A stretch of 64,000 nt of DNA, taken from positions 1 through 64,000 of the forward strand of contig JAMPHF010000004.1 in assembly GCA_023663525.1 (NCBI GenBank), read 5' to 3'. The notes under the pieces are model-generated. The model was not told where the DNA came from. It did not search any database and saw only the letters and a list, made by a program, of their open reading frames with translations. The stretch is from Bacteroides sp. (GTDB lineage: Bacteria > Bacteroidota > Bacteroidia > Bacteroidales > Muribaculaceae). Positions 46,107-54,587 of the stretch are shown piece after piece (position 1 is the stretch's first letter; each line of letters starts with the position of its first letter). The position numbers and the translations under genes were made by a program.

Positions 46107-47852
46107 ATGAAGCAACTCCCGATCCTAATCCTGACACTCCTGACGCTCGGAGTCATCTCGGCGATGGCCAAAGACCGCCGGGAAGCCGACACGCAGGAAG
46201 ACATACGCAAAGCGGACTACATCTACCTCGAAGCCCTGCGCGCCAAGTCGCAGGGTCAGCACGACGCTGCCTACGCCCTGCTGGAGCGGGCGCGGGAGCT
46301 GAACGAAACCGACAAGGATGTGGGCGTGGAGCTTTCGCTCTACCTCCTGCGGCTCTCACAGCTCGACTCCACGCTGATCGACCGCTCGATGGACATGCTC
46401 AAGGATTACAGCGAGGCAAACCCCGCCGACATCTTCTACGGCAGCCGTTACGCCATGCTCAACGAGCAGCTCCTCAACCGCGAGGAGGCCGTCAGGACAT
46501 GGGCGCGCCTCCACACGCTCCATCCTGAGGATCTTGAGATCACCTACCGTTTTGCCAACGCTCTCGGTCAGGGTGGCGACGAGAATGACCGCGAGCGTGC
46601 GATAGCCGTCTACGACTCTGTCGAAGTGGCCGAGGGCAAGAGCATACCGCTGACCACCAAGAAAATCCAGATATACTTTGCCCGCCAGGACACGGCCTCG
46701 ATCCTCGCCGAAGCCGACCGTCTGCGCGAGTCGTCGCCGAAAAGCGTGGAATTTCAAGTGTTCTCGGGCGACATCTACTCGATGTTCGGTCAGACCGACA
46801 AGGCCAAGACCTTCTATGACGCCGCCTGCGAGCTCGACCCGTCGAGCGGACTGGCATACTACTCGCGCGCGCAATTCTACAACACTCTCGGCGACAGCGC
46901 GGCCTTCAACCGCGAGGTTTTTCAGGCCCTGCGGCAGAAAAGCCTCGACGTGGAGACCAAACTCGCCATCCTGCGCAGCTACATCCAGCAGATGTACAAC
47001 GACTCGACCCAACTGCCGCGCATCGGCAAACTGTTTGACGTGCTGATCGACCAGCACCCCCATGAGCATGACATCCATGCCCTCTATGCCCGCTACCTCA
47101 TCCTCACCAAAGACTACGCCAACGCGGCCGAACAGACCGAACGCTCTCTCGACCTCGACCCCGCCGACGAGGAGGGATGGGAGATGCTGACATCGCTCTA
47201 TCTGCAGGAGGAGAATCTCGACAAAGCCATGGCGGCTATCAAACGCTCCCTGCGCTACTATCCTGAGAACGGACGGCAATACCTCGTGCTCGGGTCAATC
47301 CTCGATCAGAAAGGGGAGCGAGAGAAAGCCCCCAAAGAATATGCCCGCGCACTCGAACTGACCGACTCCACCGACACCAAGACAATCTCAAAAATCTATG
47401 GCGCGATGGGCGACAATCTCTATGCCCGCGAGATGGCCGACAGTGCCTTCGTGCTCTATCAGAAAGCACTCCTCTACGACCCGGAGAACTACATGTCGAT
47501 GAACAACTGCGCCTACTATCTCGCCTGCGAGGGGCGCGACCTCGACGATGCACTCTCAATGATCGAGAAGGCCTCGGACGCCGAGCCTGACAACGCCACC
47601 ACGCTCGACACCTACGCATGGGTGCTTTTCAAGCGCAAGGACTACGCCAAAGCCCGCGAAGTGATCGACCGCACTCTCAGTCTGATGGATAATGAGCAGT
47701 CGGCCGAAGTTCTCGAACACGCCGGCGACATATACTTCATGGACGGCGATCCCGACGGTGCGGTCGAGTTCTGGAAAAAGGCCCTCGAACTTGCGCCCGA
47801 CAATGAACTCCTGCAAAGGAAAGTGAAACACAAGACATATTTCTTCAAATGA
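46107..47852 (+). CDS. Tetratricopeptide-repeat protein, exported
   Basis: The 581-residue protein has a signal peptide (LPILILTLLTLGVISAMA) and then TPR units almost throughout: ADYIYLEALRAKSQGQHDAA (about 38-57), YTLARYLILTKDYANAAEQTER-like units, AEQTERSLDLDPADEEGWEM, and ALELAPDNELLQRKVKHKTY near the end. TPR solenoids act as protein-interaction scaffolds. A start further upstream would overlap dut and lacks the signal peptide, so ATG 46107 is preferred. Its end overlaps the DUF4292 lipoprotein start by 4 bases (ATGA). In Bacteroidota this TPR-DUF4292-M23 order is recurrent, suggesting a joint envelope role (family knowledge and inference). Confidence 0.87.
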   Translation: MKQLPILILTLLTLGVISAMAKDRREADTQEDIRKADYIYLEALRAKSQGQHDAAYALLERARELNETDKDVGVELSLYLLRLSQLDSTLIDRSMDMLKDYSEANPADIFYGSRYAMLNEQLLNREEAVRTWARLHTLHPEDLEITYRFANALGQGGDENDRERAIAVYDSVEVAEGKSIPLTTKKIQIYFARQDTASILAEADRLRESSPKSVEFQVFSGDIYSMFGQTDKAKTFYDAACELDPSSGLAYYSRAQFYNTLGDSAAFNREVFQALRQKSLDVETKLAILRSYIQQMYNDSTQLPRIGKLFDVLIDQHPHEHDIHALYARYLILTKDYANAAEQTERSLDLDPADEEGWEMLTSLYLQEENLDKAMAAIKRSLRYYPENGRQYLVLGSILDQKGEREKAPKEYARALELTDSTDTKTISKIYGAMGDNLYAREMADSAFVLYQKALLYDPENYMSMNNCAYYLACEGRDLDDALSMIEKASDAEPDNATTLDTYAWVLFKRKDYAKAREVIDRTLSLMDNEQSAEVLEHAGDIYFMDGDPDGAVEFWKKALELAPDNELLQRKVKHKTYFFK

Positions 47853-48721
47853 CCTGTCAAGATTTCCGCAACATCGCGTCACCACGGCTCATATTCCTCT
47901 CCATAATCATAACCCTGCTGACCTCGCTGCCCTCATGCCGCTCGTCACGCTCAGGCACCGTGACAGGCATCGGCTACGAGCGAGAACCCTCGCAGCCACT
48001 TAGCCAAAAGGAGCTGAAGGAACTGTTCGGGCTGCTCGAAAGCAGCTATCAGCCCTGGGAGAGCGTGAAAATGCCGGTCACACTCAATCTCAACAGCCCG
48101 AAAAGCGTCAGCATAAGCGGCACGCTGAGTATGCAGCGCGACCGCTCAATCCACATGTCGTTCCGCTTCTTCGGGATGGAGGTGGCGACACTGATGGTGA
48201 CCGACGACAGTATCTTCGCTTCCTATAAACTCGAACGCATCTACTTTGCCGAAAGCATCCGCGACCTTCTCGGAGGATTCCCGGCTACGGTGGGCAATGT
48301 GCAGGACCTCCTGTTGGGGCGACCGTTCATAATCGGCGAAGAAACGCCCACACTCTCGCGGTGCAGCCTCGACGGCAACGGCACCACGTGGACCATCACG
48401 CCCGACTTCAGTCCCGCCGGTATCGGCTATGGCTTCACGGTGGATACCCCGACAGGCAATGTGGAGCTGCTGACCGTCAATCTGCCCTCACGCGCCCCAA
48501 TCACCGCCGCCTATTCGGATTTCGCCGTCACGGCGACCGGCCCGATGGCCGGGACTTCGTTCATCTCCGCCCGCGGATCGTCGGCGAAATTCGAGGGTGA
48601 GATCGACCTAAATCCGCGCAAAGCCGAGTGGGGACAGGGATTCGGCAAGGAGTGGACGGTGCCCAAAGGCTACACCCGTGTCCGCGCGGAAGAAATCATG
48701 AAGAAACTCACCAAAAAGTAG
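47849..48721 (+). CDS. DUF4292 lipoprotein
   Basis: The 290-residue lipoprotein has a signal peptide (LIFLSIIITLLTSLPSC, Cys30). The mature part (about 60-270) consists of beta strands such as VSISGTLSMQRDRSIHMSF and GFTVDTPTGNVELLTVNLP. That layout resembles the LolA/LolB-like curved barrel that carries lipid or lipoprotein, which is an inference from strand pattern. It overlaps the TPR gene by 4 bases and is followed by the EnvC-like gene 41 bases later. The function has not been established to my knowledge. Confidence 0.8.
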   Translation: MTCQDFRNIASPRLIFLSIIITLLTSLPSCRSSRSGTVTGIGYEREPSQPLSQKELKELFGLLESSYQPWESVKMPVTLNLNSPKSVSISGTLSMQRDRSIHMSFRFFGMEVATLMVTDDSIFASYKLERIYFAESIRDLLGGFPATVGNVQDLLLGRPFIIGEETPTLSRCSLDGNGTTWTITPDFSPAGIGYGFTVDTPTGNVELLTVNLPSRAPITAAYSDFAVTATGPMAGTSFISARGSSAKFEGEIDLNPRKAEWGQGFGKEWTVPKGYTRVRAEEIMKKLTKK

Positions 48722-48762
48722 ACGTTTCTCTCCCAAAGATCATATCAAAATACTATCACATA

Positions 48763-50196
48763 ATGCTGCCACCACACACCGGACATTGGAAACGCTACGC
48801 TATCATCCTGCTGACCGCACTGGCTCTTGCGGTCAGTCCTGCCGACGCGCAGTCGAGACGTAAACGCACGCGCTCCACCACACCGCAGCGGACAATGGAA
48901 TCGGTGAAAAAAGACAAAACCACCACCGAGCGGCGCATATCCGAAACGGCGACAAAACTCAAATCTAACACCAAGGAACTCAACCGCCAACTCAACCGCC
49001 TCAACTCGCTCAACGCCGACATAGAGACCACCCGCAATCAGGCCGAAGAACTCAGGCAGCATATCGATTCCCTCGGGTCGGCTATCACGATGACCGCCGA
49101 CTCTATCACCACCCTTGAGGATGAGCTTGAACAGATGCGCCTGGCCTACGTCAAAGCCTTGAAGGAGCTTCAGCCCTACTCGGGCGCGACAAACGACATT
49201 GCCTTCATCTTCTCAGCCGGGACCTTCTCGGAAGCTTTCAGCCGCATCCGCTACCTGCGCCAGTTCTCCGCATGGCGCGAACGCAGGTCGGAGCGCATCC
49301 GTGATGTTATAGACCGCATCTCTGACCGTCGCTCGCATCTCACGTCGCTCCGCCACAGTCAGGACAAGGCATATCGCAAGGCCGAGGAGACACGCCTCTC
49401 TCTGACGAAAAAGCAGGAGGAATCCGCCCAGATGGTCAAGCAGCTCCGCAAGGAGGACAGCGCGCTCAAGCGCACCCTCGACGAGCAGAAGAAGAAAGCG
49501 GCCGCGCTTGACCGCGAGCTTGACAGACTCATAGCCGCCGAGCAGGCCCGCATAGCCCGCGAGGAGGAGGAAGCCCGCCGCCGTGAGGAGGCTGCACGAA
49601 AGGCCAAGGCCAACGCCAATAAAAGCAAAACTGCGCAGCAGACCAAGCAGCCGGACAAAGCTGACAACCGCGACGCAGCCTCGATGGAGAGTAGCCGTAA
49701 GACGGAAAGCCCGTCGGCCAAGGAAGTAGCCTCGTCCAACGCACGGACCCAGACTGCCGCAGCAAACAGTGCCGCCCTCTCCGGCTCGTTTGCCGCCAAC
49801 AAGGGGAAACTTCCGTTTCCTGTGGCAGGGAAATACAAGATTGTACGCCGTTTCGGTCGCCAGCCCCACCCCACTCTCCGCCATGTCGAGACCGAAAACT
49901 CAGGCATCGACATAGAGATTCCGGCAGGGAGCAGTGCGCGCGCTGTCTATTCCGGCAAAGTATCGGCGATATTCCAGCAAGACGGTTTCAACTCTATCGT
50001 CATGATCCGCCACGGTCACTACATCACCATCTACGCCGGACTCCGGACCGTCAACGTGAAGCAAGGCGACACCGTCAAGACCGGCCAGACCCTCGGCAAG
50101 ATATATTCCGACCCCGATGACGGCAACCGCACCATACTCCACTTTGAAATCCGAAACGAGAAGCAGAAACTCAATCCCTCGCTTTGGGTGAGGTAG
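48763..50196 (+). CDS. EnvC-like murein hydrolase activator with degenerate LytM domain
   Basis: The 477-residue protein has a signal peptide (YAIILLTALALAVSPADA), two long coiled coils (about 45-130 and 195-300, including EEARRREEAARKAKA), a Ser/Ala-rich linker and a C-terminal LytM domain (about 345-477). The zinc site is incomplete: the first ligand is Asn379 rather than His (NSGID; Asp383 kept), and the HxH motif reads ILH (Ile458, His460 kept). EnvC of E. coli has the same kind of loss and activates amidases instead of cutting peptidoglycan. The same role is inferred. An upstream in-frame start would overlap the previous gene and lacks the signal peptide. Confidence 0.88.
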   Translation: MLPPHTGHWKRYAIILLTALALAVSPADAQSRRKRTRSTTPQRTMESVKKDKTTTERRISETATKLKSNTKELNRQLNRLNSLNADIETTRNQAEELRQHIDSLGSAITMTADSITTLEDELEQMRLAYVKALKELQPYSGATNDIAFIFSAGTFSEAFSRIRYLRQFSAWRERRSERIRDVIDRISDRRSHLTSLRHSQDKAYRKAEETRLSLTKKQEESAQMVKQLRKEDSALKRTLDEQKKKAAALDRELDRLIAAEQARIAREEEEARRREEAARKAKANANKSKTAQQTKQPDKADNRDAASMESSRKTESPSAKEVASSNARTQTAAANSAALSGSFAANKGKLPFPVAGKYKIVRRFGRQPHPTLRHVETENSGIDIEIPAGSSARAVYSGKVSAIFQQDGFNSIVMIRHGHYITIYAGLRTVNVKQGDTVKTGQTLGKIYSDPDDGNRTILHFEIRNEKQKLNPSLWVR

Positions 50197-50252
50197 GACG
50201 ATAAAAAACCTCATAAAAATCCATTTATTCATAAAATCATCTCACTAAAAAT

Positions 50253-51965
50253 ATGAAAACATTTGAAGAACTCGGTGTCAGCGAGCCACTGCGCAAAGCC
50301 ATTGAAGAACTCGGTTTTGAAAACCCGATGCCCGTGCAGGAACGCGTGATCCCGCGCCTGCTCGGCGATGCACACGACATTATAGCCCTCGCCCAGACAG
50401 GCACAGGCAAGACGGCGGCCTTCGGACTCCCGGTGCTCCAGCGCATCAACCCGACCGTCAACAAGACCCAGGCTCTCATCCTCGCCCCTACCCGCGAACT
50501 CTGTCTCCAGATCGGCAGCGACCTCGCCGACTTCTCGAAATATATCCCCGCCGTCAAAGTGCTCCCCGTCTACGGCGGCTCAAGCATCGAGAGCCAGATC
50601 CGCGCACTGAAAAAGGGTGTGCAGATCATCGTGGCCACCCCGGGCCGACTGATTGACCTCATCAAGCGCGGTGTAGTCAAACTCGACGATGTCCACACTG
50701 TGGTTCTCGACGAGGCTGACGAGATGCTCAATATGGGCTTCCTCGAATCGCTCGAACAGATTCTCTCCTACGTCCCCGAGGACCGCAAAATGCTCCTTTT
50801 CTCAGCGACAATGCCCGCCGACATCCTCAAGATTGCCAAACGCTACATGAAAGACTATGAGGAAATCGTGGTCGGGACGCGCAATGAGGGCGCGCAGAAT
50901 GTGCGCCACATATATTATATGGTGAACGCGCGCGACAAGTATCTTGCCCTAAAACGCATCGTTGACAATTCGCCCAACATTTACGCCATCATCTTCTGCC
51001 GCACACGGCGCGACACCCAGGAGATCGCCGACAATCTCATCCGCGACGGCTACAACGCCGAGTCACTCCACGGCGACCTCTCTCAGCAGCAGCGCGACAT
51101 AGTCATGAAGAAATTCCGCGACCGCGTCGTGACCCTGCTCGTAGCCACCGATGTCGCAGCCAGAGGTCTCGATGTCGATGACCTGACCCACGTCATCAAC
51201 TACGGTCTCCCGGAGGACACCGCTGTCTATACCCACCGCTCCGGCCGTACAGGCCGTGCCGGGAAATCGGGAGTATCCATCGCCATCATCCACTCCCGCG
51301 AGAAAGGCAAACTCCGCGAAATCGAACGCATCATCGGCAAGACTTTCGAGCATAAGGATGTCCCCACTCCCGAACATATCATCGAGAAGCAGCTCTACAA
51401 TCTCGCCGACCGCCTTGAGCGCGTCAAAGTCAACGAGGAGGAAATCTCGCGCTATCTCCCCGGCATCTCCCGCAAACTCGAATGGCTATCGGAGGAGGAT
51501 TTGCTCAAACGCGTGATCTCACTCGAATTCAACCGCCTGCTCGACTACTATAAGGACGCACCGCAGATTGATTTCATCGACGTGAAGCCCTCCAAGGCTG
51601 ACCGCAAGAACAAGAAGGGCAGCGAACATGAGCGTCCGAAAAACGACAAGGAGAAAGACCGCCGCACGGCTGAGCGCGGAATGGAGCGCATCTACATCAA
51701 TCTCGGCAAGCGCGACGGATTCTTTGCCGGCAATCTCATCGACATGCTCAACACGCTCATCAACGGCCGCCGCGTCGATGTGGGACGCATCGATCTCCTC
51801 CCCGCCTATTCGCTCTTTGATGTCAAGAAAGCCGACGCTCGCAAAGTGGTCGGCGCACTGACCGGGGCAGAGTTCTACGGCAAACGCATCCACAGCGAGA
51901 TCGCCGTCCCCGACCGTGACTACTCAAAGATTGCCGATAAACGGAAAAACAAGAAAAACAAGTAG
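50253..51965 (+). CDS. DEAD-box RNA helicase with DbpA-like C-terminal domain
   Basis: ATP-dependent RNA helicase of 570 residues. Motifs are in order: the Q motif (FENPMPVQE), AQTGTGKT (about 46-53), PTREL, TPGR, DEAD (about 155-158), SAT, then in the second RecA fold ARGLD and HRSGRTGRAG. After a Lys-rich linker (KADRKNKKGSEHERPKNDKE) a DbpA-like RNA-binding domain follows (about 475-555, RIYINLGKRDGFFAGNLIDM). This is the DeaD/CsdA layout used in ribosome assembly and cold response. The basic tail ends in KRKNKKNK. DUF3256 follows after 21 bases. Confidence 0.94.
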   Translation: MKTFEELGVSEPLRKAIEELGFENPMPVQERVIPRLLGDAHDIIALAQTGTGKTAAFGLPVLQRINPTVNKTQALILAPTRELCLQIGSDLADFSKYIPAVKVLPVYGGSSIESQIRALKKGVQIIVATPGRLIDLIKRGVVKLDDVHTVVLDEADEMLNMGFLESLEQILSYVPEDRKMLLFSATMPADILKIAKRYMKDYEEIVVGTRNEGAQNVRHIYYMVNARDKYLALKRIVDNSPNIYAIIFCRTRRDTQEIADNLIRDGYNAESLHGDLSQQQRDIVMKKFRDRVVTLLVATDVAARGLDVDDLTHVINYGLPEDTAVYTHRSGRTGRAGKSGVSIAIIHSREKGKLREIERIIGKTFEHKDVPTPEHIIEKQLYNLADRLERVKVNEEEISRYLPGISRKLEWLSEEDLLKRVISLEFNRLLDYYKDAPQIDFIDVKPSKADRKNKKGSEHERPKNDKEKDRRTAERGMERIYINLGKRDGFFAGNLIDMLNTLINGRRVDVGRIDLLPAYSLFDVKKADARKVVGALTGAEFYGKRIHSEIAVPDRDYSKIADKRKNKKNK

Positions 51966-51986
51966 ATAACACAAATACCATCAACA

Positions 51987-52610
51987 ATGAAAAAATTTCT
52001 CCTTATCGCTGCACTGGTCCTCGGTTCGTTAGCGGCCGGGGCTCAGGATGCTGCCGAGCTGTTCACATCAGCTCCACAGAACATATTCCCGCTCCTTGAC
52101 CACAACACGCGTCTCGATATGGTCGACTACTACAGGAACGGGCTGGCCACTTCGTCGCAGAATCAGCTCGACGGACGCTCCGTCATCACCGAGATGAGCC
52201 CTTCGTCAGTCACCGTCAAGATGACCGATTCATCCGCCATACAGCTTGTGGAACTCAACGGGTCGAAGGGGCCGGTCATTGCACTCATCAGCACCGTCGC
52301 CACCCCGGGGCTGGATTCGAGCATCAAGTTCTATGACACGGACTGGAGCATTCTACCGACAGAGAGCCTGTTCACTAAACCCGGCTGGAAGGAATGGCTC
52401 ACCGACAGCGGTCGGCAGCATGAGGAGGATGTCACGATGCAAGTACCATTCATGCTTGCGTCCTACCGCATCGATCCCGCGACATCAACCCTGACGCTCA
52501 CCAATAACCTCTCCCGTTTCCTCGACAAAGAGCTCTACGATGACCTCGCACCCTACCTCAACCCCTCCCTCACCTACATCTGGACCGGAAAAACATTCAA
52601 GCAGCAGTAG
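51987..52610 (+). CDS. DUF3256 secreted protein
   Basis: The 207-residue protein has a signal peptide (FLLIAALVLGSLAAGAQ) and matches the small Bacteroidales DUF3256 family: ELFTSAPQNIFPLLDHNTRL DMVDYY at the mature N-terminus and a C-terminal YDDLAPYLNPSLTYIW. It is beta-rich with no catalytic motif that I can see. It ends the rightward run from dut. The stop codon is the first base pair of a 108-base palindrome. The function is unknown. Confidence 0.8.
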   Translation: MKKFLLIAALVLGSLAAGAQDAAELFTSAPQNIFPLLDHNTRLDMVDYYRNGLATSSQNQLDGRSVITEMSPSSVTVKMTDSSAIQLVELNGSKGPVIALISTVATPGLDSSIKFYDTDWSILPTESLFTKPGWKEWLTDSGRQHEEDVTMQVPFMLASYRIDPATSTLTLTNNLSRFLDKELYDDLAPYLNPSLTYIWTGKTFKQQ

Positions 52611-52717
52611 AAAGGGTGCAAAAGGACATAAAAACAGAAGATACAGATTATTTTCAGCTATAGATCCACTGAATTTTTTCTGTACCTTCTGTTTTTATGT
52701 CCTTTTGTACCCTTTTC
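52610..52717. repeat. Long palindrome between convergent genes
   Basis: Arms 52610-52646 and 52680-52717 match over 37 bases with two mismatches and one indel, around a 33-base centre. The motif TGTCCTTTTGTACC is shared with 23166-23265, and GGACATAAA with the outer arms of 12841-13147. It probably serves as bidirectional terminator but is longer than needed. Confidence 0.8.
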
Positions 52718-52743
52718 TTTTATATCTTCCGTGAATTTTCTGA

Positions 52744-53427
52744 TTATTCGATGAAGCCGCGCAGGCGGAGGTAGGATTTGATAAGCTCTACGTTAGCCTC
52801 CATCGGGAGGAGTGAGGAGTCGAGCGTCAGATGATAGCTCTTGGCATCGCCCCACGTCTTGTCGGTGAAAAAATTGTAATAATCGGCACGCCACTTGTTG
52901 GTCTTGCGCGCCATCGCCTCAGCCTTGGCCGCATCCACCGCATCATTGCGCCCCATGATGCGCTTCACACACTCCTCCATCGGTGCATGGACAAAGATAT
53001 TGACACACCGGGGGTGATGACGGAGAATATAATCGGAACTGCGCCCCACGACCACAAACGACTTCTCCTCAGCCGTGTGGAGCAGAAACTCACTTATGCT
53101 CTTATAAAGTCCGTCGTCAGAGATGGACGATGCGCCGGTGTAGTAACACATCGGCGTGACCCCCATTGAGAAACTGAACAAGCCTTGGAGGAAAGTAGGG
53201 AAACGCTCATCCTTCTTCTCAAAAAAATCCGGATTGACCCCCGCATGTTTTGCCGACTCGACAAGCAGCTCCTTGTCATAGTAGGCTATGCCCAGTGAAT
53301 CGGCAAGAGCCTTGGCAAGAATACGGCCTCCGCTGCCAAACTGACGTCCGACGGTGATCACAAAAGGCTCGTTGCAGGCAGGAGCGGGGAGTGTGGGTTT
53401 GTCTTCATTTTTCATAGCCTCAATCAT
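52744..53427 (-). CDS. Cytidylate-kinase-like family protein
   Basis: The 227-residue protein has a P-loop near the start, ITVGRQFGSGGRILAKALAD, and downstream VVVGRSSDYILRHHP and an Arg-rich lid region (CVKRIMGRNDAVDAAKAEA). These match the cytidylate-kinase-like family of Bacteroidota, which differs from the housekeeping Cmk. The phosphate acceptor is unknown. ATG 53427 is chosen because it overlaps the stop codon of the upstream nuclease-like gene (ATGA). A start at 53484 would lie inside that gene. Confidence 0.82.
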   Translation of the reverse strand: MIEAMKNEDKPTLPAPACNEPFVITVGRQFGSGGRILAKALADSLGIAYYDKELLVESAKHAGVNPDFFEKKDERFPTFLQGLFSFSMGVTPMCYYTGASSISDDGLYKSISEFLLHTAEEKSFVVVGRSSDYILRHHPRCVNIFVHAPMEECVKRIMGRNDAVDAAKAEAMARKTNKWRADYYNFFTDKTWGDAKSYHLTLDSSLLPMEANVELIKSYLRLRGFIE

Positions 53428-54464
53428 TTTGCTTTGTAAAGGAATATTATTGTCGGGAAATGGTCGGAATAGCCGTTGAGCCAATTGCCGGAAGCGTAGG
53501 TGCGCTTGGGATAGCCACGATAAGGCTCCTCGGTATTCTTGAGAAAATCGAAATCATTGATGCGACATGAGCTGTATTGCAGCGGCGCATCGTTGTGGCG
53601 CAGCAATGTACCCGACACGATGATCTGGTCGAAAAGATTCCAACGCCCCTTGTAGGCAAGTGTTCCCTTACCGCCGTCGAGCACACGCCACCAGGGATTG
53701 AAAAATCCGTGGGGCGGCACAAGATCCTGCTCCGGGAGCGCGCCGAGATCAACCGCACACGAATGGTCAAACGGATCGTCATTCAGGTCGCCCATGACGA
53801 TGACTCCCTGATTGGGACGGATGGTCCACAGCGAATCAGCAATATGCTTCGACAACTGTCCCGCAGCCTCGCGGAGATAGCTCGAACGCTCCTGCCCTCC
53901 CAGCCTCGACGGCCAGTGGTTGACGATGACGCTGAGCGTGTCGCCACCGAGAATGCCGGTGACACACATCTGGTCGCGCGTACGGAAATCAGGATTGTCG
54001 GGAATCACGAGCGTGTGGTTAGTCACGTCGATCACCGTGAAAAGTCTCGGATTGTAGAGCAGGCTCACGTCAACGCCACGGCGGTCGGGCGAATCGTGAT
54101 GGACAATCCTCAGCCCTCGGTTCCTCAACCCTCCGGCGTTGACGAGGTCTTCAAGGACATCGCGGTTCTCCACCTCAGCGACTCCGATGATGGCCGGTCC
54201 GTCGGGAGTGTTCTCCGTCGCCATGCTCAGGATGCACCCGGCGAGATTGTTGATTTTGCTCCAATATTTGCGGCTGTCCCACTTGCGCGCACCGGCGGGC
54301 GAGAACTCAAGATCATACTTGCCGTTGGCGTTGATCGTATCGAAAAGATTTTCAAGATTGTAGAACGCCACACCGTATACCTGCTTCTCGGTCAGATCCG
54401 TCTGACCCGACAGAGAAGTCACGGCCAGCAGCAACATCAGGGGGAATAAAAGTATCTTTTTCAT
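53424..54464 (-). CDS. Exported endonuclease/exonuclease/phosphatase (EEP) family protein
   Basis: From ATG 54464 the product has 346 residues with a signal peptide (ILLFPLMLLLAVTSLSGQ). EEP active-site motifs are complete: FYNLENLFD, the metal Glu in GVAEVENRDVLEDL, DSPDRRGVDV, the NHWPSRLGG block, GDLNDDPFD, and the C-terminal catalytic SDHFP. Members hydrolyse phosphodiesters in nucleic acids or lipids; the substrate is not evident. It overlaps the cytidylate-kinase-like gene by 4 bases. A pectate lyase gene diverges upstream. Confidence 0.87.
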   Translation of the reverse strand: MKKILLFPLMLLLAVTSLSGQTDLTEKQVYGVAFYNLENLFDTINANGKYDLEFSPAGARKWDSRKYWSKINNLAGCILSMATENTPDGPAIIGVAEVENRDVLEDLVNAGGLRNRGLRIVHHDSPDRRGVDVSLLYNPRLFTVIDVTNHTLVIPDNPDFRTRDQMCVTGILGGDTLSVIVNHWPSRLGGQERSSYLREAAGQLSKHIADSLWTIRPNQGVIVMGDLNDDPFDHSCAVDLGALPEQDLVPPHGFFNPWWRVLDGGKGTLAYKGRWNLFDQIIVSGTLLRHNDAPLQYSSCRINDFDFLKNTEEPYRGYPKRTYASGNWLNGYSDHFPTIIFLYKAK

Positions 54465-54549
54465 GTTGAAACAGCGATTTTGAGGGTGTAAATGTAGTGA
54501 AAATTTTCCATAAATCAGAAACCGTCTGAAAATTCTCATGCTTTTTCGT

Positions 54550-54557
54550 TATATTTG
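54550..54557 (+). promoter_or_regulatory. -7 box for the pectate lyase gene
   Basis: TATATTTG matches TAnnTTTG, 30 bases before ATG 54588. It rules out an upstream TTG start at 54555. Confidence 0.55.
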
Positions 54558-54587
54558 CAAAAACCAAACCAATCAAGATTAACCATC

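Noticed and set aside
53425..53484. Upstream start for the cytidylate-kinase-like gene
   Set aside because: It would overlap the EEP gene by about 60 bases, while ATG 53427 gives the usual 4-base coupled overlap and keeps the whole P-loop domain.
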